Origin: Gnetum montanum
Taxonomy: Eukaryota; Streptophyta; Gnetopsida; Gnetales; Gnetaceae
Length of the DNA stretch: 64,000 bases
Direction: 5' to 3'
Assembly: GCA_015680685.1 (NCBI GenBank)
Contig: MNCI01015858.1
Coordinates: 62,730-126,729 of the forward strand
Part shown: positions 11,956 through 24,210 of the stretch, in pieces
Position numbering within the stretch: the first letter of the stretch is position 1
Layout: every line of letters begins with the position of its first letter
The notes under the pieces: model-generated
Told to the model about the DNA's origin: nothing
The model's input: the letters and a program-made list of their open reading frames with translations, nothing else
Databases searched by the model: none
Program-made: the position numbers and the translations under genes

Positions 11956-14790
11956 TAGGAAATGGAGGCTCTTGAGGTTTTGGAGGACCTTTTCTAGCTT
12001 TGAGCATGTGCAGTGGCTAAGGTAGCTATGACTATCCTACTATGGGTACTACCTTCATCAAAAGGTGAAAGGCATCTAGTAATGCCTTCATATTCTCCTC
12101 CTTACTTTAGGGATCATTCACTGTCCACGTAGCATTACCAATGTGGATTGAAATGGATATATCCCATAGATAGGGAATTATTGGGAACAACTACTTAATG
12201 TTGATAAACCAAGAACTGAATTGTTTGCATTTGACATCGAATGCCTTGATTGTGTTTTGTAGCTCCTAGTAGTCATTCATTCTTTTGGCCAAGTTCTTGG
12301 TAGCAGATCTTTGATTAGTGTATTTTTCCTTGAGAACCTTGAGTTTAAAATTTTCCATCACAAGCTTTTGCTTGATGTCCTTGTGGTTCTTGAACTTGAC
12401 CTTGTACAAAAAGTATGAACTAGACACCTACTTTTCTAGTTTTGACCATAGCCATTTGGCAGTTAACATAGCCAGGTTTGTGTACTAGAGATTGGCAAGC
12501 TCCATATATTGTCATTTCATCTATTTGGAACCCCATCAGATGAATGTTATCTTTATTATACTAATCAAACCCATTGATAATGGGTTACCATAATTTGCAT
12601 CCATGTTTGGAGTTGTTGAAGGATCTCATTCACCTTTATCTTTGCCACTTGAATATGTTTCTCATTTACTTTTTTCTATAGGTTGACCTAGTCTCTATAG
12701 TGATCATTGACTCTTTCAAATTTGAGAGCCTCTAATTTCCAAGTGGCTACCTCTATTACAGTCTTTTGGCAATGGGCATGGACCTCCTCCATGGAGAGGC
12801 TTCTATTCTAAGCTGTCAATCTCCTTAGCTCTGTGTTCACTCTAGCTAGTTGCTCCTACTATTGATGGATAAAGTCAATCAACTATTGTTTATGTGCATC
12901 AACATTTTGCAAGTGATGGTTCTCTACGATCAACTGCACATTCTTCTGATAGGTCAAATATAAGGCCTTTTGAATTTTGTGATGGATGGCCTTTGCCAAG
13001 GATCGATAGAACATTGTCATCTCCATCACATCCTCAACCCCTTTTAGTCTGGTGTAAACCTATTCAAGATCTTCATCTCTTGTCAATGTTGGGTTGAGAA
13101 ATTCAAGGTCAGTAATTTGGACTCTTAATTTAGCAACTTCATTATCCAAGCATTCATTTAGCTCCTTGGCTATTTCGAGTTGCACTTCCAAAATAATGTT
13201 CTTAACCCTTGCCTCTAGCAACTTTGACTAGCTTGCAGTAATACTATTTGGAAGATCAAAGACATTTAGAAGTAGTTTCCTAGTTCATACTAGTTGGTCC
13301 AACAATTGTTCATGCTATGCTACACTTAATCTACCACTTATGATCCCTACAGACATCTACACATCTTTAAGTGTAATGATGTCTAGTACAGATGCGACAG
13401 GTGCATTGAGTGTTTTGACAATTTTTTCAGTAGTATAATTGTTTCTTGTCCTTGGTGCTATATCACTAGTATAATTGCTCTCTTGCCTTCCTCCAAGTGC
13501 ACTAAGAAGGTCATGATGTTCCCAAAAATATCTGAGAGTGGTTGTTATTCTAAGAGAGATATCATCACCTCTTTGGTGCTATGATTCAGCCTTGAAAACA
13601 ATTACATTCATTAGGTAGAAAAAATGGATCCACCTCCTTCCATTAGGCTAACTATTCAGGCCATCTCATTTAGGTGACTCATTGTTGACTGATACATAGA
13701 TGGCCCTCCACCACTCATGCCTACTCATTGCTCTTGCTCACTTAAGAGCCACTCTAGGTACTCATGAAACTATTGGGATGTTGTAGCAACATCCAAAATA
13801 ATTTTCTAAGTGGCAGGTGGAGGTGGTGGCTATTCCTCCTCTTCTTGAATGGTTATTGCAGGTGTCTTGTCCTTCATCATTTTTTCCAAATTAGCATTCA
13901 AAGCACATTAGATAGCATTATTTATATAGTAGAATATCCCTCCCCTTATATAGATAGCATGGGAAGGGAAGTGCCTTATTTCCATATTCATTCTCTTTAA
14001 ACTGCTTCTTTATCTCTAGATAGATCAGCTATGGACGTTTCATAGGGAATCTCCTACTCAGATAGCATACACATGGGCAAAAAAGGTAGTGATCTTATTG
14101 GGCTTCACCATGGGGTTTAGGTGAAAGGTCGAAATCTTGTAGTGCATTCTTTCTATTGGTGTGAGTGTGTCATACTCTTTACAATTGACACCATAGCACT
14201 ATTGCATCCATTTATTTTTGATGCTAGGGTTTTCCTACATTGGAATCTTAGCAAGATTCATCCCAATTTTTGGCAACCCAAGTGCCTCAGCAATGGCTTG
14301 CACCCAATAGCACATTGAAATGTTCTTGATTTTGACCATTGAATTGACCTACCTATTGTTCCCAAATAAGAATGTCTCTCCCATGTACCAGTCCCTACTG
14401 GAAGTGATCATTGGCCACATGGGAGAGGTCTTTATTTGGTCTTGTACCTATGTAGGTGCTTGATCAAGAAAAGAGCCAAATTTTAATTCTTGGGGCACTA
14501 TTTCTTGGACCTCCCTTGATTTGATTTTATTCAAGCAGGATTTCATCCAAGTCATCTCAATGTTTGCTTACTAAGTTGGTGCCTTAGCTTGGTGAATGCT
14601 CTATTGCTGCTGCTAGTTCTAGACTCTGACAAATAGATTCCACTTCGGCCACTTTCCTAAGAGGACCCCATGACATGGGTTTTAATTATTTCTTCCTAGG
14701 CTTCTTCTTAGCCCCTTCCCATTCTTGGTCATTTCTCCCTTGGTTGAGATGGTCCTCCTTCTTACATGTGTTTGTCATTTGATGCCATCT
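11956..14790 (-). pseudogene. Third ORF (post-integrase) of element D, coiled-coil-rich
   Basis: Minus-strand reading of roughly 900 codons with many stops, collinear with the third ORF of element E. It begins just after CCACAG at 14789-14794 (an acceptor-like site), in the frame giving TNTCKKEDHLNQGRNDQEWE followed by a basic patch KKKPRKK that looks like a nuclear localisation signal. A conserved block follows (SPMWPMITSSRDWYMGETFL, then IAEALGLPKIGMNLAKIP). After it come long heptad-rich helices (RVKNIILEVQLEIAKELNE, EQLARVNTELRRLTA) and the end EKVLQNLKSLHFLG. I see no signal peptide, transmembrane anchor or envelope motif. The position matches the env-like ORF of Athila elements, but I recognise no domain. 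Function unknown. Confidence 0.6.
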
Positions 14791-15221
14791 GTGGTCACAA
14801 CACATCTATGGATTAGTAAATATACTGTGTAACTTTGAATATTTTAATACCTTATCTCATTAGTTGGTTACACTTGGCTATGGTTGAACCATGGTAGATT
14901 AATTATTTTATTCTTATTTTATTAATTAATTTTTATTATAAATGTCATTAGAGCTCTTTGGAAGGGTTTAACTTTTATAATTTGGTGTTTAAATGTTGGT
15001 TTCTTAGTTAAACCTTTGTGGGAGTTAGAAATATGGTGAAATTTCTTTTGTCAAAAATGGCACATTTGTGGCCCCTACAACTAAGAGCTTACCTCTGGAA
15101 GCTATAGGGTTAAAGAATGAAGTGATTTGGATAAATGGTTAGAAAGTTATGGGCTTTAGAAGGTTTTGGGCTCTAAAAATTTTTAAAACTCCCTTGGCAT
15201 TTGTGAACAAATGTGAAAATT

Positions 15222-15330
15222 TCTGAGTATTGCATATATTTATAGTATTTTTGTGCTACATTGACAAGGCTATGTATACAGGGCCTCATATACACATGGG
15301 CTCTATCGACAGGGCCCTATTTATGAGGTC
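15222..15330 (-). promoter_or_regulatory. Internal LTR-like promoter module of element D
   Basis: On the minus strand, GCCTTGTCAATG and GAGGCCCTGTATAC units precede ACTATAAATATATGC (plus coordinates 15232-15246). The LTRs of this family have the same arrangement: tandem GTTGATGAGGCC-like units, then CTATAAATAT. About 150 nt downstream CAGAG/GTAAGC (near 15085-15095) resembles a splice donor, and an acceptor-like CCACAG precedes the third ORF. The same layout occurs in element E. Promoter function is inferred. Confidence 0.55.
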
Positions 15331-17040
15331 CATAAACAAAATTTTTAAACTTCACTATCTTGAAAAATACAAGGAATTTTTTAATGAAGTTGGAGTCCAT
15401 GGAGTCCCAGAAAAGCCAAGAATATGATGAAATCATTGAAGAGGGTATTTGAAAGCTCAAAAATTCAAATATTTTATGGAGAATGTGTGAATTAAAGAAA
15501 CCCAACCAAGAGATATGAAAGTGGATCCTCCCCATAGTAGGCACATGCCTTGTTTACCCTTACATATCCTCAACCTAAGGAGTTTGTGGGCCTCATAGAT
15601 GATTAATGGTTGATGGAAGTTAAGGACCAAAACCTAGAAGATTATACCAAAGAACTTAAGTATGTTAGAAAAAGACATCGAATCAGGAACATGGACAACA
15701 GTAGTTAGGTGAGTTTGGGTAGCATAGATGGATGATGGAGAAGGTGGAATGGAATTTCAAATTAAGGTCATAACAAGTCCCTTATGGATTTGTGTTCAAA
15801 TGACCTAAGAAGATCCATCCTTAGTCTAGACTAGACTCAACCACGCTTCATGGCTTCACATCATCACTCTAAGACCGATTGACCTCCTTGAGACACAAGA
15901 GTTCTTCCATAAAACAACCACCAATCCTTAAGAAAAAGAAAAGAGAAGGTAGAAGTGAGAGAGGGCCTTAGTTAGAGGGGACCTTTAGGCATGGGTAGCA
16001 TGTCTTTCTAGTCCCATAACTAGTTCTTGTAGCCTATTTATTTATCTAAGGGATGTGCTTTGAATTTCCATCAAGTTTTTTTTTCTTTTTTTTTTTGGAT
16101 GGGAACCATAGCATGCAAAGACTTATTTAGCTTCCTATTATTGGTCAACATGGAATGGTAAGAAGTCTCTAAAAACACTCATGCACCCAAGTAAGTAGAA
16201 GAATACAAAGAGTATTGAGTTCCCTTGATGTCACACCCTATGTAAACCTTTGAATCCTTCCCAATTCTGGAAACTACCAAGGTCATAAATTGATTAAAAT
16301 TTTATTTAATGAAAAGGACCTCATACTTCCAAAACAAGGAAAACCATAGAGTTTGTGGATGGGTGGATGTCATGGACTCACTACCGATTCCATGAAAAAG
16401 AAACCATGTTTAAGCCATCTATACAAAAATTCAAAAATAGAAATCAGACATTAGCAAATAAAACATTAAGAACAAACCACCATTAGCAACAACTACAGCA
16501 CCACTGTGTCATGTACGCACAAAGCATTTTTATTAAAAAATATTAGAAAATCACACTAAAATAAAGTAAAATATATAACAAAGTGAAAAATACTTAAGAA
16601 AAATTTAAATGTACTAATGATGATGTAAAATAAAAAATTGATGTAAAATAGAAAAAAAATTAAATGAAAAAGGTATAAAATAAATTTGCAAAAAAATAAA
16701 AAATGTGTAAAAAAAATATAAAAGCTGAACAACCACGTATATGATTAGCATATATGACCATCTTCCCCACAACTATGTTGGAAGGAGGAGATTCAAAAAA
16801 TTGAGCATGGTTGCTCATTCATTGAGGTGTTTGTTACACTAGCTTGCTTAGGCTCATGGAAAGGCTTTATCTATTGGATGTTGACCAACTGCTTCTTATT
16901 TGGGATTTTAGGCTTTTATATGATCATGGCCCTAGAAGGAAAGATTTTATCAATTATATAAGGCCCCTTTCACAATGTTTGGAATTTTGTTCATTAAGAT
17001 ACGTGTGTGGGATTCCAATAAAGGACCTTATCTCTAAGTT
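15331..17040 (-). other. Spacer between integrase and internal promoter of element D
   Basis: No gene recognised. 16540-16730 is an A-rich low-complexity stretch that would read as a Phe/Ile-rich tail after the integrase on the minus strand, as in elements E and B. 15600-16000 matches spacer sequence of E (about 41.9-42.1 kb) and B (about 53.5-54.1 kb), including CCTTAGTTAGAGG, so the spacer is shared by the family. Confidence 0.55.
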
Positions 17041-17049
17041 GAAATTTTA

Positions 17050-18112
17050 CTTTCTATATTCTAAGATCATGTCATTGTCTGTTGAATTCTTTGTGCACTA
17101 CATTCAAGGATAGGGATACCAATCAATTTTTTTCTAGCATATTTAGGTTGATTAGTATTTGTTTTTGAGCCAGACTTAGGTTAAGATCTAGGTCATAGGC
17201 TATTGAGAGTATATGAAGATTGGATTGAATTGGGAGCATTGGAAGTTTTTTGTATATCAACTTATATGGAGAGTAGTCAATAGGGAGTTTACATGATGAG
17301 CGGTAGGTCCAAACGGCATTTTTGAGTTTTGTACTCTAGTCTCTCCTATATTTGTGAATAGTTCTTGTTAGAATCTTTGTGATCTCCTTGCTAGTCACCT
17401 CTACTTAAGCGTTGGTTTGGGGGTGATAGAATGTTGTTAATTTATGTTCAACCCCCAAGCGTTGCATAAGTTTTTAAAAATTTGCACTTGTAAAATGCGG
17501 TTTTTTGTCAAAAATTAGTGCATGTGGAACCCCAAACCTATTCAAAACATTTTGTTGTACAAATATAATAGCATTAGATGATGTATAGTTGGTGATAGCT
17601 ATTGCTTCTATCCATTTGGTACAATAGTCAATGACAATGATTATATATGCCTTTCCAATGGACATGGGTGTGATGGAACTCATGAAATCTATGCCCCATA
17701 TGTAAAAGGGTTCCAGTGGTTGAATCTACTATTGAGGATCCTCCAGTCATGTGGTCATGCTACCATCTCATTGGTAGTGTTCACAAGAATGGATAAATTG
17801 GTGGACATTCCTAAAGATTGTGGGCCAATATTATCCTACCATTAGGATTTTTATGGTCGTGCATCTCCTGGCATAGTGACCTTTGCAAGGGCCTTTGTGA
17901 GCATCCTAGAAAACATGTAACTGATGTACATCCAATACACACCAATGAACTAGGCCATCAGTGCACACCTTCCAAATATGTTCATTGATTTCCATTAAGT
18001 GCTTAGCTCGATGAAGAAACTTTTGTTTCTTCCTATGGTCTAGATCTTGTGGTATCTCCTTAGTGAGAAGATAAGTGAGGATGTCATCATACCATTTTGG
18101 TTTTATGGGCAT
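17050..18112 (-). pseudogene. Integrase of element D
   Basis: Minus-strand Ty3/Gypsy integrase. The N-terminal zinc-binding part is worn (CEHYQ near 17770-17790). The catalytic core shows all three acidic residues: the first Asp in IWGIDFMSSITPMSIGKAYI, the second in HALIFDKKPHF, and the Glu in VEVTSKEITKIL. Then come YSPYKLIYKKLP and DKVLYWNPTHVS, the usual C-terminal wording of this family. An intact 69-codon stretch lies at 17474-17683 and a 68-codon one at 17906-18112. About ten stops or frameshifts inactivate it. The enzyme would join element cDNA to chromosomal DNA. Confidence 0.9.
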
Positions 18113-18129
18113 TTCTTCATTTCTTATAG

Positions 18130-19500
18130 TAGCAAAGAGGAGTTCATCAAGTTATTGATCAAAGAGTGGGCTCTCCTCCTCTTTTTTATCCCATCGAAAT
18201 CAAGATAAGTGATGAGCAACCACATTCTTAATCCTCTTTCAATCTACCACTGTAAGATCAAGTCTCTACAAGATCACCAACCATTGTATGACATGGGGGC
18301 TCACTATTGGCTTGTTCATGAGGAAGCATATGGCATTGTGATTAGTATGCAAAAAAGTTTTATATCCAACATATAGCACCATCATCAGTTCTTTTTTCAT
18401 TGTGGTGTAATTTAGTTGTGTATCCACAATGTTTCAACTTGTGTAGTGGATGTAATATGGACGTTTCTTATCATCCAACTACATAAGCATAGCTCCTAGG
18501 GCATACTTAGATGCATTCGTCATAATATGGAATGGTCTAGAACAATTAGGTGCTCATAGAATTAGAGCCTCTACGAGCTTCTACTTGAGGCTTTGGAATG
18601 CATTTTTGCATTCCTTGGTCTAGATGAAGAAAATATTTTTCTTTGTTAGCTCAACCAATGATTTCACGATCTTAGAGAAATTCTCTATAAATCATTGGTA
18701 GTAGCTAGTGTGTCCAAGGAATGACCAAACATCTTTAACAGTTTATGGTTAATGAGTGATTCCTTGAATGACCCTTACCTTTTCAAGGTCTACCTTAATC
18801 CTTTCTTGCAAAATTTGGTGCCCCAATACAATGCCTTCTTGGACCATGAGATGGCTCTTTTGCTACTTGAGTTGTAGATTTTTTTCCACACATCTTTTGA
18901 GCACTTGCTCAAGGTGATCCAAGGCTTGCTTGAATGTAGTGCCATAAGTGGATAAGTCATCCATAAATACATCCACTCCATTACCTATTTTATATTGAGA
19001 GATTCTTAAGACCAGATGTTGGAAAGTGGTAAGAGCATTGTATAGACCAAAAAGCATCTTGCAATATGCAAAGGTTCCCTAGGGACTTGTGAATGTTATT
19101 TTGACTTAGTATTCTAACATGATCTAGATTTGGTTATAGCCACTATAACCATCTATAAAACTATAATAGTAATGCCCAGATATGGTGTCCAACACCTAAT
19201 CAATGAATGGAAATGGAAAATTATCTTTAAATGTTGTCATGTTTAATAGCCTGAAGTCAACACAAACCCATCATTTTCCACCTCCCTTTTGCATTATCAT
19301 AAGTGGGCTAACCTACTCACTATCCACAATAGGATAAATGAACCCTACCTTAAGGAGTTACTCAATCTTCTCTTTGACGATTTGTTTAGATTTTGGGTTC
19401 AACCAACATTATGATTGCCTCCTTGGCTTCATGGACAAATCAAAGTAAATGTAGTGCTAGCATATCCTTGATTCAATTCTAGTGAGCTCAGAATATAACC
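18130..19500 (-). pseudogene. Reverse transcriptase and RNase H of element D
   Basis: Minus-strand pol core, broken by indels. The RT palm shows MLFGLYNALTTFQHLVLRIS and then VDVFMDDLSTYGTTFKQALD; FMDD is the family form of the YxDD catalytic box and is intact here. VQEGIVLGHQILQ, a worn form of the SFLGHTSYYQ block and [15 protein letters not shown] follow. The RNase H reads KYALGAMLMQLDDKKRPYYI and later CFLMNKPIVSPHVIQWLVIL, typical of Athila elements. Stops are frequent. The upper end runs toward the assembly gap at 19538-19562. Confidence 0.88.
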
Positions 19501-19537
19501 AAGCAAAAGCTATTGACCATCTATTAACCACCTATAA

Positions 19538-19562
19538 NNNNNNNNNNNNNNNNNNNNNNNNN
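19538..19562. other. Assembly gap of 25 N
   Basis: A run of 25 undetermined bases separates the RT part from the protease part of element D. In element B the matching interval (about 57530-58065) holds roughly 500 bp, so the true gap is likely larger than the N run. Confidence 0.9.
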
Positions 19563-19960
19563 ACCCATGCCTTTCCCATAATAATTGGGAAGTCCCATTT
19601 ATAGTTCTTAACCTTGATTACTAGAAAATTAACAAGATAATACCATTCACAGATAGTGGTCACAATGTCTTTGACTAGTCCCAATAGAATAGTGATAGAT
19701 TAGTCTATTAATTCCAATTTGATATTGCTCTTCTTGAGAGGAGGTACGTTCCAGGTAATATATGTCTCATTAAAAATCAAGTTCATACTAGAACCTGAAT
19801 CAAGAAGAGCTTTATATGGTTCATTCCCAGCAATTTGTAAATAGATAAGGGGACTCCTAGGATCAGCTAATTTCATGGAAAGGTTGCTAGCTTGGATCCA
19901 ATCAGATATGACATGGGTAAGCATAACAATATGGATTTTGGATAGCATTTGGTTTAAGGG
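19563..19960 (-). pseudogene. Protease of element D
   Basis: Minus-strand retropepsin. The frame 19948-19700 reads SPLIYLQIAGNEPYKALLDS, with DSGSSMNLI giving an intact Asp-Ser-Gly active site, and ends near NIKLELID. After one stop it continues ILLGLVKDIVTTICEW and DFPIIMGKAWV before the gap. The equivalents in E (DSSFEVNL) and B (DLGLGVIL) have lost the motif. The enzyme would cut the Gag-Pol polyprotein. Confidence 0.85.
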
Positions 19961-19989
19961 GACCTGATGGAATGGTTTGCAAAGGATAA

Positions 19990-22379
19990 AGTAGGAGCAA
20001 GGTGACTAGCCACCTGAGTCTTTGAGGGCTTAGTAGGGCTAGTGGTTTCAAAGAATGATATTTTACAAGCATGAGGTTTTGAACCCCTTGGTTGATGAAC
20101 TAGTTAAAGATTGATATCCCTACTAGTGTTAGGTTGCTATGGCTGGGTTGGAAGTTCACTCTGCATGGATGGAGCATGCGATAGCTACATTGAGGATGGA
20201 GGAATAGGTGCAAGAACAAGAGGAGTATAAAGATAGAATGTGGCATCTCTCCTAGAATATGGAGAATGAGCTCTGTTGTATTTGGAAGGGTAGTAGTGAT
20301 GTTGGAAAGGAGAAACATGACTGGAAGAGTCATGTGGGGATAAGGGTTGCTAAACATAATACCCATATGGATCTGGTTTCTTGTAAGGATACTATTGCCC
20401 TGGTGTTCGCATCCCCCATGATTTTGGTTGATGCCATTATTGATATTGCTCATACATTTGCAGTGGACTTCCACTTGGATAATATTGATGTTATTGATAG
20501 AAATATTTGGGAATACCTTGAGGATAAGGTAATCTTTTGAGTGTTCACTATTTTGCTAGTCATGGATTTAGATCATACATCCCAAACTTCTATAAGTATG
20601 ACATGATGAGGCAACATCTCTTAGGATGTTCATATTGGCAGATGTCACACCCACCGCCATCATCTAATTTAGTTTCTACAACTTTATTTATTGTAGAAAT
20701 ATTGCCCTTACTCCTTTGGTAGGCACATTTAGCTTCTTTTTATCACTTTTGATTATGATCAGTACTTTGCTCTCTTGATTCTTTCGCAATTTTTAGAGTA
20801 GTTTAAAATTTTTAATCCAAAGAATCCCACATTTTATCAACTTTATTGGAAATTTCAAACATAGATTTTTGAATCAACAAGGTCTTTCTATTCACCACCT
20901 TATCAAGTGATGACTCTTTCTCACTGTCATAAAATTAGACTTCCCTCTTTCTAATGGAAGGATCCTTGTTGTATTTTTTAGCATTTTCATATTTTCTTAA
21001 CTCCCCTTCTTCTTTTGCTACCTACTTAATTAGCCTTTGGATATAATGGGATCTAATTTTTGATAGTCTCCCTTAGGCTTAGATCCCAAGAGTTCTTCTT
21101 ATTTTTTATCTAAGTCCATCTATGATATGGTGAAGTTGTTCCCATTGAGAATAACCATGGCCAAGGCATCAATGTATGAATGAATAGGATCTATCCATTA
21201 TTTCATCCAAGAATTTATGGTTTTTTTTCTTTCATCCTTGGATCTACCTTCTCAGATTAGATAGTCTAGAATATGTCTAATACTTATCATTAAATAACTC
21301 TAGCATTATACTCCACCTACAAATGGATTCTAGGTCCAAGGACCAGTACCAGCTTTTTGCTTCTTTAATGAGTGTATTGGAAAATAGCTTTAATTTCTGC
21401 CAATCATTTTTGATATTTTGTAAGGCACAAGCACCATGAAAAGCTTGAAGATGTGTCTATGGATTAGAGTTATATCCCCCTTAGATCTAGGAATATTCTT
21501 CATATCAAGTCATTTGATTTGGCTATCTTTCACATGCTTGGTTGGAATTTTTATGACCTTTGCAATATTTAACATGCTTCAAGTTGCTAGCAAAGGCTCA
21601 TCATCATCATTATTTCAATGATGCTGATGATGTCCTCTGCTACCCTTCATTCATGGTGGACCCAACGATCATCATTTTTGTCCCACTATTCCCCTTCATC
21701 ATGATTGTTGTTTCTATGGTGTTATTTAGAACCAAAAGAGGAACAATAAGATGCAAATGAAGAGGGTGAAAGGGAGGAGGACTGTCACCACCATGGTGTC
21801 TACCAACTCCTCTACAATTTTCAAAACATTGTTCATCAGTTTTCTTATCATCTTGACACTTTTTTTAGCCCTATCTTAACTTTCATTTTTACCTGAACCT
21901 TAATTATTGATAGTGGACTATAGATTCAAGGTCACATCCCCATCACCAATAAAAGGGAATGGAGAATCTTCATGTTGAGAACCCCTAGAGGGAGGATCCT
22001 TATTGTTATTTTGGTTAAGCAAGAATAAGGGATTGGTGAACTATTTTCCCTTCATAATATCATGATGCTTCTCTTAGTTTAGATCTCTCTTGTATTGTGT
22101 TTTAGTGGAATATTAGTCCCAGTAGTCATAATCTTGCACAACATACTCTAATTGAAGATCTTAAATGCCCAGCCTTCTAAGAGTTTGAAGTGGCATCCTA
22201 GGCACAGATCGATTGGGAGGCATTACAATGTTGCCTTCTATTTCTTTCCATTGCAGTTGTTCATTCTAAAGCAGGATGAAGGTGAAATTAGGCACATACT
22301 CATCTAGATGAGTATACACCACCTTGCAATCTTGAGGGACTGGCGGTTTAGTATCATTGCAGCTATGAGAAGAAGACAT
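19990..22379 (-). pseudogene. gag of element D
   Basis: Minus-strand reading from an ATG at 22379 (MSSSHSCNDTKPPVPQDCK, then VVYTHLDEYVPNFTFIL), about 135 bp after the primer site, so this start is well supported. The capsid part includes KEAKSWYWSLDLES, LFNDKY, YSRLSNLRR and HHIIDGLR. A basic tail reads YNKDPSIRKRE. Near 20650-20610 a short cysteine motif reads CDICQYEHPK followed by a final Cys. Its spacing differs from the usual CX2CX4HX4C zinc knuckle. Many stops. Plus-strand ORFs at 20259-20540, 21436-21760 and others are shadows. Confidence 0.85.
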
Positions 22380-22513
22380 TTTGTAATACAAATAAGATAC
22401 CAGTGTGCTTATGTGATTATATTTATTATGATAATGATTTTAACTTTAGGGTTCATCCAATGATGTTAATTATGTTCACTAAACCTAGATAGTGCACATT
22501 TCAAACAAAAAGA

Positions 22514-22533
22514 GTCCCTGATAATGGTACCAA
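22514..22533 (-). other. Primer-binding site of element D
   Basis: The minus strand directly after the LTR end (CTCATCA) reads TTGGTACCATTATCAGGGA. Element B has TTGGCACCATTGCTAGGGA and E has TTAGCACTATTGCTAGGGA at the same place. The consensus resembles the Athila primer site that pairs with the 3' end of tRNA-Asp. Confidence 0.75.
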
Positions 22534-23115
22534 TGATGAGTGGTCAAGTACCCCTACGCTTAACCATACAAATTACAAAGCATTCACATGAAATTTGGTT
22601 AAATTTTGTGGACTCTATGTCTTCTGGTACACTAGTCTCTAGGAAGTGAGCTTTACCCTAACAATCATTCATTGTCTTCACAATTACACTTGTGATATAT
22701 AAAGGTATGATTAAGTGTAATTAAGGCATATGATTTTTATTATTTTATGTTTTATGCTTCTATTACTTTAAAATAGAGAAATTGAATAATTTAATAGTTG
22801 ATTTAATTTAACTAATTAACTAATATCTAACTAGTCCTAACATAAGTATCTGATCCCACTTTCTGTACACATCTTGAACAAATACAACACTACTAGGTTA
22901 CTAAGCATTAACCGTTGTTGGGATTACCAAGTGTTGTATGTTATGCTTGAAGTGGTCATACTTATGTGTTTAATCTATTTAGCTTAACTAATTAATCAAA
23001 TGAAGTCTAATTTAACTTAATTAATTACATAATTAAAGAAAATAGCAAATGCAAAAATAAATCATTAATCTATTCCAAGTGCTACAAGGTTTGATAAAAG
23101 GCTCTTCTTTATTAT
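22534..23115 (-). repeat. 5' LTR of element D, inner part
   Basis: Starts TGATGAGTGGTCAAGTACCCC next to the primer site and aligns with 10799-11340 of the 3' LTR. It breaks off at CTTCTTTATTAT, where element E begins, and resumes at 47191. Confidence 0.88.
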
Positions 23116-24050
23116 TGATGAGTCATGTTTAGTTGGCTACGTTGACAAGGCCTTGTTGATGTGACCTTGTTGACTAGGCCTCATCAATGAGGTCTAGTTG
23201 ACGCATCTTACCATGAGTTGACAAGGCCCCATTGACACAGTGTTATTATTTGGCTATAAATATGTGCATACAATTGCATTTATGGCAAATAGAAATTATA
23301 GTTGTAGCAAAGCTCTTACAGTTTTTCCATTCAAAAGTTAGAATTTTTCCTAGAGTGCCCATAGCCAGAGTCATTGAGTGTACAGATCTTTATTTAAGCA
23401 TTGTTGTACCTACACACAACAATGTGTGCAGTAATAAAGATGAGCTTTTCGATAAACCTTGTAGCACTTTGGATAGATTAGCTATTTTAATTATGCATTC
23501 TATGTTTTCAATTATTTAGTAAATGTTTTCATTAGTTATTAAATATTTTCCAATTATTACATCAATGAAGAAATTAAGTTAGATAGATTACACACATAAG
23601 TATGATTGCTTCAAGCATCCCACATATTCGCTTCGTAATCCTAGTAGCATTATTGCTTGGTAAGCCTAATAGTGTAGCACTTAGTCACCCAGTAGTGGAT
23701 ATGTGGGTTTAGGACATGTACGGAAAGTGGGATTGGATGCTTATGTTAGGATTAGTTAAATGCTAGTTAATTAGTTAATTTAGACTAGTTAATCAAATTC
23801 CTTTTATCCACATTTTAAGCATCAAACTATAAAATAGAAAATGATAAAAATTGGATGCCTCAATTACACTGAACCATACTAATGAACATCACAAATGTAA
23901 TTGGGAAGACAATGATTGAACTTAAGGCAAGATTCACTTCCAAAAGGACTAGTGCACTAGAAACGATAAAGTCCATGAAATTCAACTAGATCACATGTGA
24001 ACACTTTGTAATTTGTATGGTTGGGTGTAGGGGTACCTCACTACTCATCA
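23116..24050 (+). repeat. 5' LTR of element E
   Basis: Begins TGATGAGTCATG and ends CACTACTCATCA beside the primer site. U3 has tandem GTTGACAAGGCC / TTGATGTGACC units (23140-23235), then TATA box CTATAAATAT at 23255-23264. ORF 23232-23519 lies in R/U5 and is not a gene. Confidence 0.9.
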
Positions 24051-24070
24051 TTAGCACTATTGCTAGGGAC
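24051..24070 (+). other. Primer-binding site of element E
   Basis: TTAGCACTATTGCTAGGGAC directly follows the LTR end CTCATCA. It matches the sites of D and B with a few changes. Confidence 0.75.
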
Positions 24071-24210
24071 TTTATTTATGGAACGTGTGCTATTTAGGTT
24101 TAATTGAATACCATTAATATCATTGTATAAACCTCCAAATCAATATCATTCCCACTATGCATAGAATTATAAAAGCATACTAATAATTTTATTTTATTTT
24201 ATTTTGTAAA

